Positions 35,027 to 45,373 of a DNA stretch of 54,475 nucleotides are shown piece after piece. The translations under genes were made by a program, and so were the position numbers. The stretch comes from an uncultured Collinsella sp. (GTDB taxonomy: Bacteria > Actinomycetota > Coriobacteriia > Coriobacteriales > Coriobacteriaceae): NCBI GenBank assembly GCA_900543605.1, contig UQSK01000007.1, forward strand, positions 1 to 54,475, given 5' to 3'. Numbering within the stretch: position 1 is the stretch's first letter; each line of letters begins with the position of its first letter. The notes below the pieces were generated by a model. That model saw nothing but the letters and a program-made list of their open reading frames with translations. It ran no database searches and was not told the DNA's origin.

Positions 35027-38000
35027 ATGCAGGCAGATTCCGCTCAGCAGCAGGGCCTTTATCGCCCCGAATTCGACCACGACGCATGTGGCATCGGCAC
35101 GCTCGCCGATATCAACGGTGAGCGCCATCACCAGATCTTGGACGACGCACTGTCCATTCTGGTCAACTTGGAGCACCGCGGCGGCACGGGACTCGAGAAG
35201 AACACCGGCGACGGCGCTGGCATTCTGTTCCAGGTTCCGCATCACTTTTTCCGTAAAGAGGCCCAAAAGTGCGGCCAGATTCTGCCGGCAGAGGGCGACT
35301 ATGGCGTGGCCATGCTGTTCTTCCCGCAGGACGACAAGGGCGTAGAGGATGCCCGCCGCGTGTTTGAGGAGGGCTGCGCCGAGGCCGGCGTGCCGCTGCT
35401 CTTTTGGCGCGAGGTGCCGGTCGACCCGCACGACCTGGGCGAGACGGCCCGCGCCTGCATGCCCACTATCCTGCAGGCCTTCCTGGGCCGTCCGGACGAC
35501 ACGCCCGCCGGCGATGCCTTCGAGCGCCGCCTGTACGTGTGCCGCCGCACCATCGAAAAGAAGGCCGACGCCGAGTTTGCCCTGCGCGACAAGATCTTCT
35601 ACGTGTGCTCCATGAGCTCGCGCACCATCGTGTACAAGGGCATGCTGGTCGCCACGCAGATGCGCCGCTTCTTCATCGACCTCAACGACGCCGCCGTCAA
35701 GACGGCCGTGGCGCTCGTCCACTCGCGCTACTCCACCAACACCACGCCCAGCTGGGAGCGCGCGCACCCCAACCGCTTTATCATCCACAACGGCGAGATC
35801 AATACCCTCAAGGGCAACGTCAACTGGATCCGCGCCCGCGAGCCCAACCTGTACAGCCCCGTGCTGCAGCATGATCTTGAGCGCGTGATGCCCATCATCA
35901 ACCGCGAGGGTTCCGACTCCGCGATTCTGGACAACGTGCTCGAGTTTTTGGTTATGAACGGTCGCCCGCTTACGCGTGCCGCGTCCATGTTGCTGCCCGA
36001 GCCGTGGGACCATAACGACAGCCTGAGTGAGGAGCGCCGCGCCTACGACGCTTACCAGTCCATGCTCATGGAGCCGTGGGACGGCCCTGCCGCCATCGCC
36101 TTTACCGACGGCCGTACCCTGGGTGCTGCTCTCGACCGCAACGGCCTGCGCCCGGCTCGCTACTACGTGACGCGCGACGGCCGCTTTATGCTGGCAAGCG
36201 AGGTGGGCACCATCGAGGTGCGCCCCGAGAACATTCTGACGAGCGGTTGCCTGGGACCGGGCCAGATGCTCGAGGTCGATTTTGCCCGCGGTCGCGTGAT
36301 CTACAACGACGAACTGCGTGCCCGCTATGCCAAGGAAAAGCCCTACCGTGATTGGATTGCCGAGGAGACGCTGACCGTTGACGCGCTCGATGAGCCCGTT
36401 GCGGCAACGCCCGCCGAGGACGCCGAGGTGCCCGCCGCCGTGCGCATGGCCAAGCTCGGCTACCACTGGGATGACGTCGACGAGGTCGTGCGTCCCATGG
36501 CCCAGCAGGGCAAGGCCCCGCTCGCCTCGATGGGCATCGACGCGCCGCTGGCCTGCCTGTCCAAGAAGACGCGCTCGTTCTTTGACTACTTCTATCAGCT
36601 GTTCGCCCAGGTCACGAACCCGCCGATCGATGCCCTTCGCGAGCATATGGTCACCTCGACCACGCTCTACCTGGGCAACCACGGCAACCTGCTCGAGGAC
36701 TCCCGTACGGCCTGCCAGCTGGTGCGCCTGGAGCGCCCGCTGCTGAGCGAGGAGGAGTTCGACCGCATCTGCGCCATCGACCGCGTGGGCTTTAAGACCC
36801 GTCGCTTCCGTGCCGTGTACCGCCGCGATGCCGGCGAGGGCGCGCTGCGGGCTGCGCTCAAGCAGCTTGCCGAGGACGTTGAGACTGCGGTCCGCGACGG
36901 CGTGAACATCGTGGTGTTGAGCGATCGTGCCGCTGTGGGCGGGGTGCCCGTGCCGTCGCTGCTCGCTGTGGGCTGCGTGCACAACCACCTGATCCGCGCC
37001 GGCGTGCGTACCTTTGCCGATATCGTGGTGGAGTGCGGCGACGCCGTGTCCCCGCACGACTTTGCGGCGCTGGTGGGCTACTCCGCGAGCGGCGTCTATC
37101 CGTACAACGCACATGCGTGCATCCGCGATCTGGCGGCACGCGGCGACCTGGCTGTGACGGCCGAGCAGGGCATCGCCAATTACAACAAGGCCGCGACGGC
37201 GGGCATCGTCTCCATCATGTCCAAGATGGGCATCTCCACGGTGCAGAGCTACCACTCCGCGCAGATCTTCGAGGCCGTTGGCTTTACGCCGGAGTTCGTC
37301 AACGCGTACTTCGCCGGCACGGTGAGCCGTGTGGGCGGTATGGGTGTCGAGGACGTCGAACGCGAGCAAAATGAGCGCTATGACGCCGCGCTCGCTATCC
37401 TTAAGAGCCCGGCTCCCGATCAGCTGCCCACGTTGGGCCTGACCAAGTGGCGCCCGCTCGGCGGCGAGGATCACCTCATCGATCCGCAGACCGTCTACTT
37501 GCTGCAGACCGCCTGCCGTGAGGACAGCTACGACACCTTTAAGGAGTACAGCGCCCGCCTGCACCGCACCGGCCGTGCCGTGCGCCTGCGCGATCTGCTG
37601 GACTTTGATGCCAGCGGCCGCACTCCGGTGGCACTCGACGAGGTCGAGCCCGCGCTCAACATCGTCCGCCGCTTTAACACCGGCGCCATGTCGTACGGCT
37701 CCATCAGCAAGGAAGCACACGAGTGCATGGCCATCGCCATGAACCGCCTGCATGGCCGTTCCAACTCCGGCGAGGGCGGCGAGGACCCGCGCCGCGAGAC
37801 CCCGCTGGCTAACTGTGACTCCAAGAACTCCGCAATCAAGCAGGTGGCAAGTGCGCGATTTGGCGTGACGAGCCGCTACCTGTGCAGCGCCTTCGAGATT
37901 CAGATCAAGATGGCCCAGGGCGCCAAGCCCGGCGAGGGCGGTCACCTGCCCGGCAAGAAGGTCTACCCCTGGATTGCCGAGGTCCGTCAGTCCACGCCCG

Positions 38001-39724
38001 GCATCGGCCTGATCTCGCCTCCGCCGCACCACGACATCTACTCTATCGAGGACCTGGCAGAGCTGATCTTCGATCTTAAGAACGCCAACCCCGGCGCACG
38101 CGTGTCGGTCAAGCTGGTCAGTGAGGCCGGCGTCGGCACCATCGCCACCGGCGTTGCCAAGGGTGCTGCCGACAAGATTTTGATCAGCGGCCATAACGGC
38201 GGCTCGGGTGCTGCGGCGCGCGATTCCATTTGGCATGCGGGTCTGCCGCTGGAGCTCGGTCTTGCCGAGGCCCAGCAGACGCTGCTGCAAAACGGCCTGC
38301 GCTCGCGCGTGGTGCTCGAGGCCGACGGCAAGCTCATGGACGGCACCGATGTTGCCGTCGCCTGCCTGCTGGGTGCCGAGGAGTTTGGCTTTGCGACCAT
38401 GCCGCTCATCTCCATGGGCTGCCTCATGCAGCGCGACTGCCAGCAGGATACCTGCCCGGCCGGCATCGCTACGCAAAACTGCCGCCTGCGTCGCGGCTTC
38501 CGCGGCAAGCCAGAGCACGTCGAGCACTTTATGCTCTTTGTTGCCGAGCAGCTGCGCGAGGTCATGGCGAGCCTGGGCTTCCGCACCATCGACGAGATGG
38601 TCGGCCATCCCGAGTGCTTGCGCCAGATTGAGGTCCCGGGCAACCGCAAGGCTAACCTGCTGGATCTGTCGCCCGTGCTGGCGAGCGCGACCTGTGAGTT
38701 TGGTGCCCACATCCCGGGTGCCGACGGCCGTCACTTCCTGCCCCAGATGGCTGCGGACGGCGAGCTCGACAAGACGCTCGACTCCACGTTGTTTGTGCCC
38801 TATACGGCCGATGCCCGTGCGCACCTGCGTCCGATTCGCTTCCGCGCCGATATCGCCAACGTCAACCGCTGCGTGGGCACCATCTTGGGCAACGCGGTGA
38901 CCAAGGCGCATCCCGAGGGCCTGCCCGCCGGCTCCATCACCATCGATTGCGATGGTTCGGCCGGTCAGAGCTTTGGTGCCTTCCTGCCGCGCGGCATTAC
39001 GCTCAACGTGTGCGGCGACGCCAACGACTACTTTGGCAAGGGCCTTTCGGGCGGCGAGGTGTCGGTGCGCCCCAACCCGCATGCGACCTACAAGTTCGAT
39101 GAGAACATCATCGTGGGCAACGTTGCGTTCTTTGGCGCCACGAGCGGCCGCGGCTTCATTAACGGCCTGGCAGGCCAGCGCTTTGGCGTACGCAACTCCG
39201 GTGCCACCGTGGTGGTCGAGGGCTGCGGCAACCATGGCTGCGAGTACATGACGGGTGGTCTGGCACTCATCCTGGGCGAGGTCGGGCAGAACTTCGCCGC
39301 CGGCATGACGGGTGGCGTGGCCTATGTCTTTGACCAGTACGGCACGCTCGATGCCCGTGTGAACCACGAGAGCGTCGAGCTTAAAGCCCCGACGGCCGGC
39401 GAGCTGGCGCAGATTCGCGAGCTCATCCAGGAGCACGTGGACGCGACGCAGAGCCCGCGCGGCATTAAGCTGCTCTACAGCTTTGAGACGATGAGCAAGC
39501 ACTTTGTGAAGGTCATTCCGACCGAGTACGAGCGCGTGCTGGCGATTGTCGCCGCCGCCGAGGCCGTCGGCAAGACGCATGCGCAGGCCGAGGAGCTGGC
39601 GTTTGACATTGTGACCGGTCGCGCGAGCGCCGCGGATGTTGCTCGCTTCGATGTTGCGGGCGGTGCTGCGGGCGCTGCGTCCGTGGCTGCCAGCTCTGTT
39701 GCTTCGACCAAGAAGGAGGCGTAA
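35027..39724 (+). CDS. gltB: Glutamate synthase, large (alpha) subunit
   Basis: GOGAT large subunit, making glutamate from glutamine and 2-oxoglutarate. The 1565-residue protein starts with a 20-residue propeptide before Cys21 (HDACGIGTLADI), the nucleophile of the class II glutaminase domain. A central domain and the FMN-binding synthase domain follow (SKNSAIKQVASARFGV, KMAQGAKPGEGGHLPGKKV, ISGHNGGSGA). The Fe-S ligands are CLMQRDCQQDTCPAG. The C-terminal GXGXG beta-helix domain has GNVAFFGATSGRGF and GGLALILGEVGQNF. All canonical parts are present. AGGGGAGGA gives the ribosome site. gltD begins 5 bp after the stop codon. Confidence 0.97.
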   Translation: MQADSAQQQGLYRPEFDHDACGIGTLADINGERHHQILDDALSILVNLEHRGGTGLEKNTGDGAGILFQVPHHFFRKEAQKCGQILPAEGDYGVAMLFFPQDDKGVEDARRVFEEGCAEAGVPLLFWREVPVDPHDLGETARACMPTILQAFLGRPDDTPAGDAFERRLYVCRRTIEKKADAEFALRDKIFYVCSMSSRTIVYKGMLVATQMRRFFIDLNDAAVKTAVALVHSRYSTNTTPSWERAHPNRFIIHNGEINTLKGNVNWIRAREPNLYSPVLQHDLERVMPIINREGSDSAILDNVLEFLVMNGRPLTRAASMLLPEPWDHNDSLSEERRAYDAYQSMLMEPWDGPAAIAFTDGRTLGAALDRNGLRPARYYVTRDGRFMLASEVGTIEVRPENILTSGCLGPGQMLEVDFARGRVIYNDELRARYAKEKPYRDWIAEETLTVDALDEPVAATPAEDAEVPAAVRMAKLGYHWDDVDEVVRPMAQQGKAPLASMGIDAPLACLSKKTRSFFDYFYQLFAQVTNPPIDALREHMVTSTTLYLGNHGNLLEDSRTACQLVRLERPLLSEEEFDRICAIDRVGFKTRRFRAVYRRDAGEGALRAALKQLAEDVETAVRDGVNIVVLSDRAAVGGVPVPSLLAVGCVHNHLIRAGVRTFADIVVECGDAVSPHDFAALVGYSASGVYPYNAHACIRDLAARGDLAVTAEQGIANYNKAATAGIVSIMSKMGISTVQSYHSAQIFEAVGFTPEFVNAYFAGTVSRVGGMGVEDVEREQNERYDAALAILKSPAPDQLPTLGLTKWRPLGGEDHLIDPQTVYLLQTACREDSYDTFKEYSARLHRTGRAVRLRDLLDFDASGRTPVALDEVEPALNIVRRFNTGAMSYGSISKEAHECMAIAMNRLHGRSNSGEGGEDPRRETPLANCDSKNSAIKQVASARFGVTSRYLCSAFEIQIKMAQGAKPGEGGHLPGKKVYPWIAEVRQSTPGIGLISPPPHHDIYSIEDLAELIFDLKNANPGARVSVKLVSEAGVGTIATGVAKGAADKILISGHNGGSGAAARDSIWHAGLPLELGLAEAQQTLLQNGLRSRVVLEADGKLMDGTDVAVACLLGAEEFGFATMPLISMGCLMQRDCQQDTCPAGIATQNCRLRRGFRGKPEHVEHFMLFVAEQLREVMASLGFRTIDEMVGHPECLRQIEVPGNRKANLLDLSPVLASATCEFGAHIPGADGRHFLPQMAADGELDKTLDSTLFVPYTADARAHLRPIRFRADIANVNRCVGTILGNAVTKAHPEGLPAGSITIDCDGSAGQSFGAFLPRGITLNVCGDANDYFGKGLSGGEVSVRPNPHATYKFDENIIVGNVAFFGATSGRGFINGLAGQRFGVRNSGATVVVEGCGNHGCEYMTGGLALILGEVGQNFAAGMTGGVAYVFDQYGTLDARVNHESVELKAPTAGELAQIRELIQEHVDATQSPRGIKLLYSFETMSKHFVKVIPTEYERVLAIVAAAEAVGKTHAQAEELAFDIVTGRASAADVARFDVAGGAAGAASVAASSVASTKKEA

Positions 39725-39729
39725 GTGCC

Positions 39730-41211
<1,482 letters not shown>

Positions 41212-41222
41212 GGCAGTCATTC

Positions 41223-41288
41223 AAGAGTGTCCCCAACGACTAGTCATTGGGGACACTCTATTTTGTCTAGTCGCCGGGGACACTCTTG
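41223..41288. repeat. Family-A repeat with perfect outer palindrome
   Basis: GAGTGTCCCCAA (41225-41236) and TTGGGGACACTC (41247-41258) flank CGACTAGTCA. A further half unit, GTCTAGTCGCCGGGGACACT continuing to CTTGA, follows to 41288. It may also act as the gltBD transcription end, although there is no clean T-run. Confidence 0.88.
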
Positions 41289-41408
41289 ACGTCTGACCGC
41301 TCATTTGCTGACGTGCGGACTCGCGGTACCTTGCTGTTTTCGTGATGGCTGTGGCTGGCAAGCTCAAAATCTCTGCTTATTTGCCTATGTTTAACTGGGG
41401 TTTTGTTT

Positions 41409-41457
41409 CGGTATAACGTATCGGTCAAGCGTTCCGTCAAGTATTCGGTCAGTATCT
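41409..41457 (+). promoter_or_regulatory. Four direct repeats of 12-13 bp upstream of the hypothetical gene
   Basis: CGGTATAACGTAT (41409), CGGTCAAGCGTT (41422), CCGTCAAGTATT (41434) and CGGTCAGTATCT (41446) repeat with a period close to one helical turn. The layout resembles tandem regulator binding sites, about 110 bp upstream of the start at 41554. Confidence 0.45.
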
Positions 41458-41553
41458 GGTTTGCAACCCGATGCTCATTTCGCCCGCGCTGGCGGCGACC
41501 GCGAGCCCTCCTCGTAAGCTCAAATTGAGGTTCATCAGTTTGAGGAGGATGCC

Positions 41554-42261
41554 ATGGCTGATCATGTTTTGGACCGGGGACGTCTGGCCGAGGCCGTCGG
41601 TGACGATATTGCCGACATGGCCCAGTTTTGGATGCTGCGAAAGTTCCAGTTTTTGGAGTCGGCGCGCACACAGTTCGAAGTGATAGTCGATCCATGGCTC
41701 AGCTATTGCGAGGAGCCCTCGCAAAACGAAATCATGGCCTATAACATGGCATTTACCGATTGGCTGCTGTTTGAGCGCCCCTATTACCACGGCAAGACGC
41801 TGCTTGGGCTGTATGTTGACGAGCCGCCGGCGTCGCTTTCGCCTGCTTCGCTCAGGCGGCTCGAACAGGTGCGCGACACGCACTATTTCTCTCGCTTTGG
41901 CATTTTGGACAAGGATCCGGCGACTGGTATGGTCGCGCTGCGCGATACGCGCACCGACCGTCGTTTTGATGTCTACGACCCACATATCGTGCAAAAAGAG
42001 CACTGGCGCGATGGTGCGATTGCGGTGCGCATCGCGTGCGTTGACGATATTTTGCTGACGGCGGGGCAGCTCTACCTCTACGACATTGCGCACCTGAGCG
42101 ATACGGCGGTCGACGGGCCCGGCGCCGTTCATCCGGAAGACCTGGAAGATGGCTTCGATACCTCGTGTATCAGCTTCTTTCTGAGGCTGGTCCGCGACGT
42201 CATGGGTGCCCGGGGACGGTATGTGAAGTCGCTCAACATCTACGAACAGGAATGGGAGTAG
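41554..42261 (+). CDS. Hypothetical protein
   Basis: A 235-residue soluble protein with no signal peptide or membrane segment and no domain I recognise. Well-ordered composition, a strong ribosome site (GAGGAGG) and good codon use support a real gene. Visible features are an aromatic-rich helical N-terminal third (ADMAQFWMLRKFQFLESARTQF) and NMAFTDWLLFERPYYHGKTLLGLY. A segment FSRFGILDKDPATGMVALRDTRTDRRFDVYDP follows, with a regular beta pattern suggesting a small barrel. The end is IYEQEWE. Two cysteines are not in a motif. Four direct repeats upstream suggest regulation. Possibly restricted to Coriobacteriia (inference). Confidence 0.75.
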   Translation: MADHVLDRGRLAEAVGDDIADMAQFWMLRKFQFLESARTQFEVIVDPWLSYCEEPSQNEIMAYNMAFTDWLLFERPYYHGKTLLGLYVDEPPASLSPASLRRLEQVRDTHYFSRFGILDKDPATGMVALRDTRTDRRFDVYDPHIVQKEHWRDGAIAVRIACVDDILLTAGQLYLYDIAHLSDTAVDGPGAVHPEDLEDGFDTSCISFFLRLVRDVMGARGRYVKSLNIYEQEWE

Positions 42262-42296
42262 GGTTGGGCTGTCGCAGCGCCGCCGCCTGTCTATTT

Positions 42297-42437
42297 GTCT
42301 CGGTCTGTAACGTCTAGAGACCGTTTGGACCCGTAGTTGTTACAGATCGAGATGAACAGGTGCAGACTCGACTGAATGTCTCGATCTGTAACAACAAGGG
42401 GCCGTTTGGCCATCTACCTGTTACAGATCAAGACGTT
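42297..42437. repeat. Family-D: two tandem palindromic units
   Basis: Unit 1 pairs TGTCTCGGTCTGTAAC (42297-42312) with GTTACAGATCGAGATGA (ending 42354). Unit 2 pairs ATGTCTCGATCTGTAACA (42376-42393) with TGTTACAGATCAAGACGT (42419-42436). Both loops contain CCGTTTGG. The rest of the 324-bp gap to 42585 shows no clear feature. Confidence 0.88.
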
Positions 42438-42585
42438 TTGCTGGAACGACCGAAGCATCGCTGCGCTGGTCTGTTTATCCTCACGTCCTTCTCTTCCTCC
42501 CGTTAGCCGATATGTCCGCAGTAACCCTGTCGCGCTGGGCGATAATGGACAAATGTTCATGTTAATCGTGAGGGAGGAGCTCGAT

Positions 42586-43956
42586 ATGGCGTCTGCCGAT
42601 CGTTCCACGTTGTTTATCAATGCGACCGTTCTGGATGGTTCGGAACATATGGAGCCGCAGCCCGACATGGCCGTGGTCGTCGAACGCGGCGTCATCACAT
42701 GGATGGGGCCGAGTGCTGTGGCGCAGGCGCCTGCAGGTGCCGAGGTCATCGACCTGGCAGGGGCGTATCTCATGCCAGGCCTCATCAATATGCATGTGCA
42801 TCTGTGCGGCTCGGGCAAGCCGGTTTCGGCGGGCGATGCGGGCGCGCTGATGAAAAAGCTCGATAATCCCGTGGGGCGCGCCATCGTGCGCCACATTCTT
42901 AAGGGCAGCGCCCAACAACAGCTGGCAAGCGGCGTGACAACGGTACGTGGCGCGGGCGACCCGCTGTTTGCGGATCTTGCCGTGCGCGATGCTATCGATG
43001 CCGGCAAGTATCAAGGTCCTCGCCTGGTGGCGCCGGGAACGGGCGTTACGGTGCCGGGGGGCCATGGTGCTGGCTTGTTCGCCCAGGTGGCTAACAGTCC
43101 CGCCGAGGCGGCCGAACAGGTGCGCGACCTGTATGCGCGCGGTGCCGATGTCATTAAACTGTTCGTAACGGGCGGCGTGTTCGATGCGACTGAGGTGGGC
43201 GAGCCGGGCGTGCTGCGCATGCCGGTCGATGTCGCCGCGGCGGCGTGCAAGGCGGCGCACGATATGGGCCTTCCGGTTATGGCCCATATCGAGAGCACCG
43301 AGGGCGTGAAGGCCGCGCTTGAGGCCGGCGTTGACACGATTGAGCACGGCGCTCCGTTGACGCCCGAGATCCTGGAGCTGTACCGCGGCGCCGCGGGTAC
43401 ACAGCTTGAGGGGCGTGCGCCCAGCGTGACCTGCACCATCAGCCCCGCACTGCCGTTTGTATTGCTCGATCCGGAGAAGACTCATTCGACTGACACGCAA
43501 AAGAAGAACGGCGACATCGTATGCTCGGGCATTATCGAGAGTGCGCGTGCGGCGCTGGAAGCCGGTATCAAGGTAGGCCTGGGCACGGATTCGAGCTGCC
43601 CGTTCGTGACCCAGTACGACATGTGGCGCGAGGTGGCCTATTTTGCCAAGTACGTGGGCGTGAGCAATGCGTTTGCGCTGCATACGGCCACGCAGGTCAA
43701 TGCCGAGCTGCTGGGCCTGGGCGGCGAGACCGGCACAATCGAGTGCGGTAAGGTCGCCGATATCCTGGTGACGCGCGAGAACCCGCTCGATGACCTGTGC
43801 GCTCTGCGTGAGCCAATGCACGTGATGTGCCGCGGTGATCTGGTGCGCAAGCTCAAGGTGAAGCGTATCCCCGAGGTTGATAACGAGCTCGACACGATTA
43901 TGGCCATGCCGGCTGAGGCGCTGGCCGAGGAGCTCGCCCGCGACGGCGTAGCTTAG
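42586..43956 (+). CDS. Metal-dependent amidohydrolase
   Basis: A 456-residue amidohydrolase of the subgroup with prolidase-like and imidazolonepropionase-like enzymes. Metal ligands are visible as MPGLINMHVHLCG (HxH), VIKLFVTGG (probable carboxylated Lys), VMAHIES and IEHGAPL (His), and VGLGTDSSCPF (Asp). A composite beta-sandwich is formed by the two termini (INATVLDGSEHM; GKVADILVTRENPLDDL). The substrate is not predictable; dipeptides with C-terminal basic residues or cyclic amides are options in the subgroup. The start is the ATG at 42586 after GGGAGGAGC; a longer in-frame start is not supported by a ribosome site. Confidence 0.88.
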   Translation: MASADRSTLFINATVLDGSEHMEPQPDMAVVVERGVITWMGPSAVAQAPAGAEVIDLAGAYLMPGLINMHVHLCGSGKPVSAGDAGALMKKLDNPVGRAIVRHILKGSAQQQLASGVTTVRGAGDPLFADLAVRDAIDAGKYQGPRLVAPGTGVTVPGGHGAGLFAQVANSPAEAAEQVRDLYARGADVIKLFVTGGVFDATEVGEPGVLRMPVDVAAAACKAAHDMGLPVMAHIESTEGVKAALEAGVDTIEHGAPLTPEILELYRGAAGTQLEGRAPSVTCTISPALPFVLLDPEKTHSTDTQKKNGDIVCSGIIESARAALEAGIKVGLGTDSSCPFVTQYDMWREVAYFAKYVGVSNAFALHTATQVNAELLGLGGETGTIECGKVADILVTRENPLDDLCALREPMHVMCRGDLVRKLKVKRIPEVDNELDTIMAMPAEALAEELARDGVA

Positions 43957-44005
43957 GCGCTGGCGCGACGGGGCGACAGCTTTATCGAATGATGTCGCCC
44001 CATGC

Positions 44006-44045
44006 AAAAAGCCGAGGTCTCAGTGCGAGGCCTCGGCTTTTATTT
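44006..44045. terminator. Bidirectional intrinsic terminator
   Basis: AAAAGCCGAGG-CTC pairs with GAG-CCTCGGCTTTT (44007-44042), with A-run and T-run on opposite sides. It separates the convergent amidohydrolase and zinc-ribbon genes. Confidence 0.93.
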
Positions 44046-44063
44046 TGCCCTATGGTGTAGCGG

Positions 44064-44537
44064 CTAGGAGCGCGTTTCCATCTTGGCGTGGCACTTGGGG
44101 CAGGTGACGCGGATCTTGCCCTTGCCCTTGGGGACGGACAGCATCTGGCCGCAGTTGGGGCACTTGAGGTACGCCGTGGTCTTGCGGCCCTTCCACATCT
44201 TCTTGGCCGTTCGCTTGGCGCGCTCAAAGTCTTCCTTGCTGGTGCCGGCCGCGCGCGAGGCGTTGGAAGCCGCAGTCCCGCCGCCCAAGCTGGCGACGTA
44301 TTTGCCCAAGCCGGGAACATTGGCAGTCGCGGCGACAAAGGTCTCGTTCTCCTTGCGACGTGCATCGATGTTTTTGGACAGGCCGCGCAGCACGCCAATT
44401 ACGATGACGGCGATGGCGATCCAGCTGAGCCACTGGATGTGGGCTATCGATCCGATCATCGCGATGATGATGCCGGCAAAACCCATTACGATGGTGAGTT
44501 CATCGGCGCCATTGCGACCCTTCATAAAGTCATTCAT
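44064..44537 (-). CDS. Small membrane protein with C-terminal zinc ribbon
   Basis: A 157-residue protein. Two closely spaced membrane helices lie near residues 13-55 (LTIVMGFAGIIIAMIGSIA and LSWIAIAVIVIGVLRGL). A charged linker follows, then a C-terminal zinc ribbon with CPNCGQMLSVPKGKGKIRV and CPKCHAKM. The ribbon would face the cytoplasm. This layout is common in uncharacterised actinobacterial proteins; no function is known to me. The start is the ATG at 44537 after AAAGGC; an upstream in-frame start lacks a ribosome site. Confidence 0.8.
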   Translation of the reverse strand: MNDFMKGRNGADELTIVMGFAGIIIAMIGSIAHIQWLSWIAIAVIVIGVLRGLSKNIDARRKENETFVAATANVPGLGKYVASLGGGTAASNASRAAGTSKEDFERAKRTAKKMWKGRKTTAYLKCPNCGQMLSVPKGKGKIRVTCPKCHAKMETRS

Positions 44538-44591
44538 GCAAATTGCCTTTCGTTCGATATGCTGCACGCCTTTATACCCGATTTAGAGCAA

Positions 44592-44640
44592 GGGGGACAG
44601 GTTAATCTGCACCAATGTGGTGCAAACATACCTGTCCCCG
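44592..44640. repeat. Family-B double palindrome
   Basis: GGGGACAGG (44593-44601) pairs with CCTGTCCCC (44631-44639), and inside TGCACCA (44608-44614) pairs with TGGTGCA (44618-44624) around ATG. This is the most complete copy of the TGCACCA type. A second weak GGAACA/TGTTTCC hairpin follows at 44641-44674. Confidence 0.9.
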
Positions 44641-44683
44641 GAACACCAAGACGGTGCAAAGAAGTCTGTTTCCAATGCCCCAA

Positions 44684-44956
44684 TTACTTGGAGAGTTTGT
44701 CGACGACGCGTTCGATCTCGGCGAGCTTGGCGGCTTTGAGGTCTTCGTCGCCCGATTCGATTGCCGAAGTCACGCAGCCCTCGATATGCGCCTTGAGCAC
44801 GTCGGCGTTGATGCGCGCGAGGAGCGCCTGTGTGGCCATGAGCTGCGTGGAAATATCGACGCAATAGCGGTCCTCATCGACCATCCGCAAGATGCCGTCG
44901 ATCTGGCCGCGTGCCGTCTTGAGCATGCGGGTCACCGATTTGTGGTCTGCCATCAT
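44684..44956 (-). CDS. csoR: CsoR-family copper-sensing repressor
   Basis: A 90-residue all-helical DUF156 repressor. The Cu(I) ligands are all present: C32 (RYCVDISTQL), H57 and C61 (KAHIEGC). The start GQIDGILRMVDEDR is typical. It binds DNA without copper and is released by Cu(I). It is the last gene of copA-copZ-csoR, and a CsoR-type palindrome lies upstream of copA at 47775, so autoregulation is likely. The ATG at 44956 follows GAGGAC; a second ATG is the next codon. Confidence 0.93.
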   Translation of the reverse strand: MMADHKSVTRMLKTARGQIDGILRMVDEDRYCVDISTQLMATQALLARINADVLKAHIEGCVTSAIESGDEDLKAAKLAEIERVVDKLSK

Positions 44957-45004
44957 GGCGGGTCCTCGTTTCTGGTCGATGGGGTCGAGTGCTTCTGGTA
45001 GCTG

Positions 45005-45226
45005 CTACGCGGCGGTCACGGACAGGGCGTGGAACTTCTCGCCCGCGGCCTCGACGGCGGCGGCGAGCTGCTCGGCGGTCACGGTGTCGGCGCACTTCAC
45101 CTGGACGGTCTGGGTCTCGTGATCGGCGTCGGCGTCGGTCACGCCGACCACGTTGAGCAGTGCCGTCTCGACAGTGGCGTCGCAGTGGCCGCACATGAGG
45201 CCGGAAGTCTTGATTGTGTAACGCAT
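45005..45226 (-). CDS. copZ: Copper chaperone, heavy-metal-associated domain
   Basis: A 73-residue single HMA domain with the Cu(I)-binding MCGHC (C12, C15) in TSGLMCGHCDATVE and a ferredoxin-like fold pattern. It shuttles Cu(I) to CopA and CsoR. The gene lies 48 bp before csoR on the same strand. The start is the ATG at 45226 after AGAGAGGGA. A longer in-frame reading from 45337 covers a CGCGTAC/GTACGCG hairpin (45275-45305) and is not supported. Confidence 0.9.
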   Translation of the reverse strand: MRYTIKTSGLMCGHCDATVETALLNVVGVTDADADHETQTVQVKCADTVTAEQLAAAVEAAGEKFHALSVTAA

Positions 45227-45373
45227 GGGTATCCCTCTCTGTTGTGTCGGCTTTCCCAGCCACCCGACCTTGACCTTCAAGCCGTCGCTCGCGTACCAAA
45301 GTACGCGTCGCTCCTCTTTCAGGTCAATCTCGGGCACCTGGAAAACCCGTTCTAAATGGACTTAATGGTGAGC

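Noticed and set aside
45227..45337. Longer copZ starting at 45337 (MPEIDLKEERR...)
   Set aside because: The extension covers a CGCGTAC/GTACGCG hairpin and precedes a good ribosome site at 45226; copper chaperones begin at the HMA fold.
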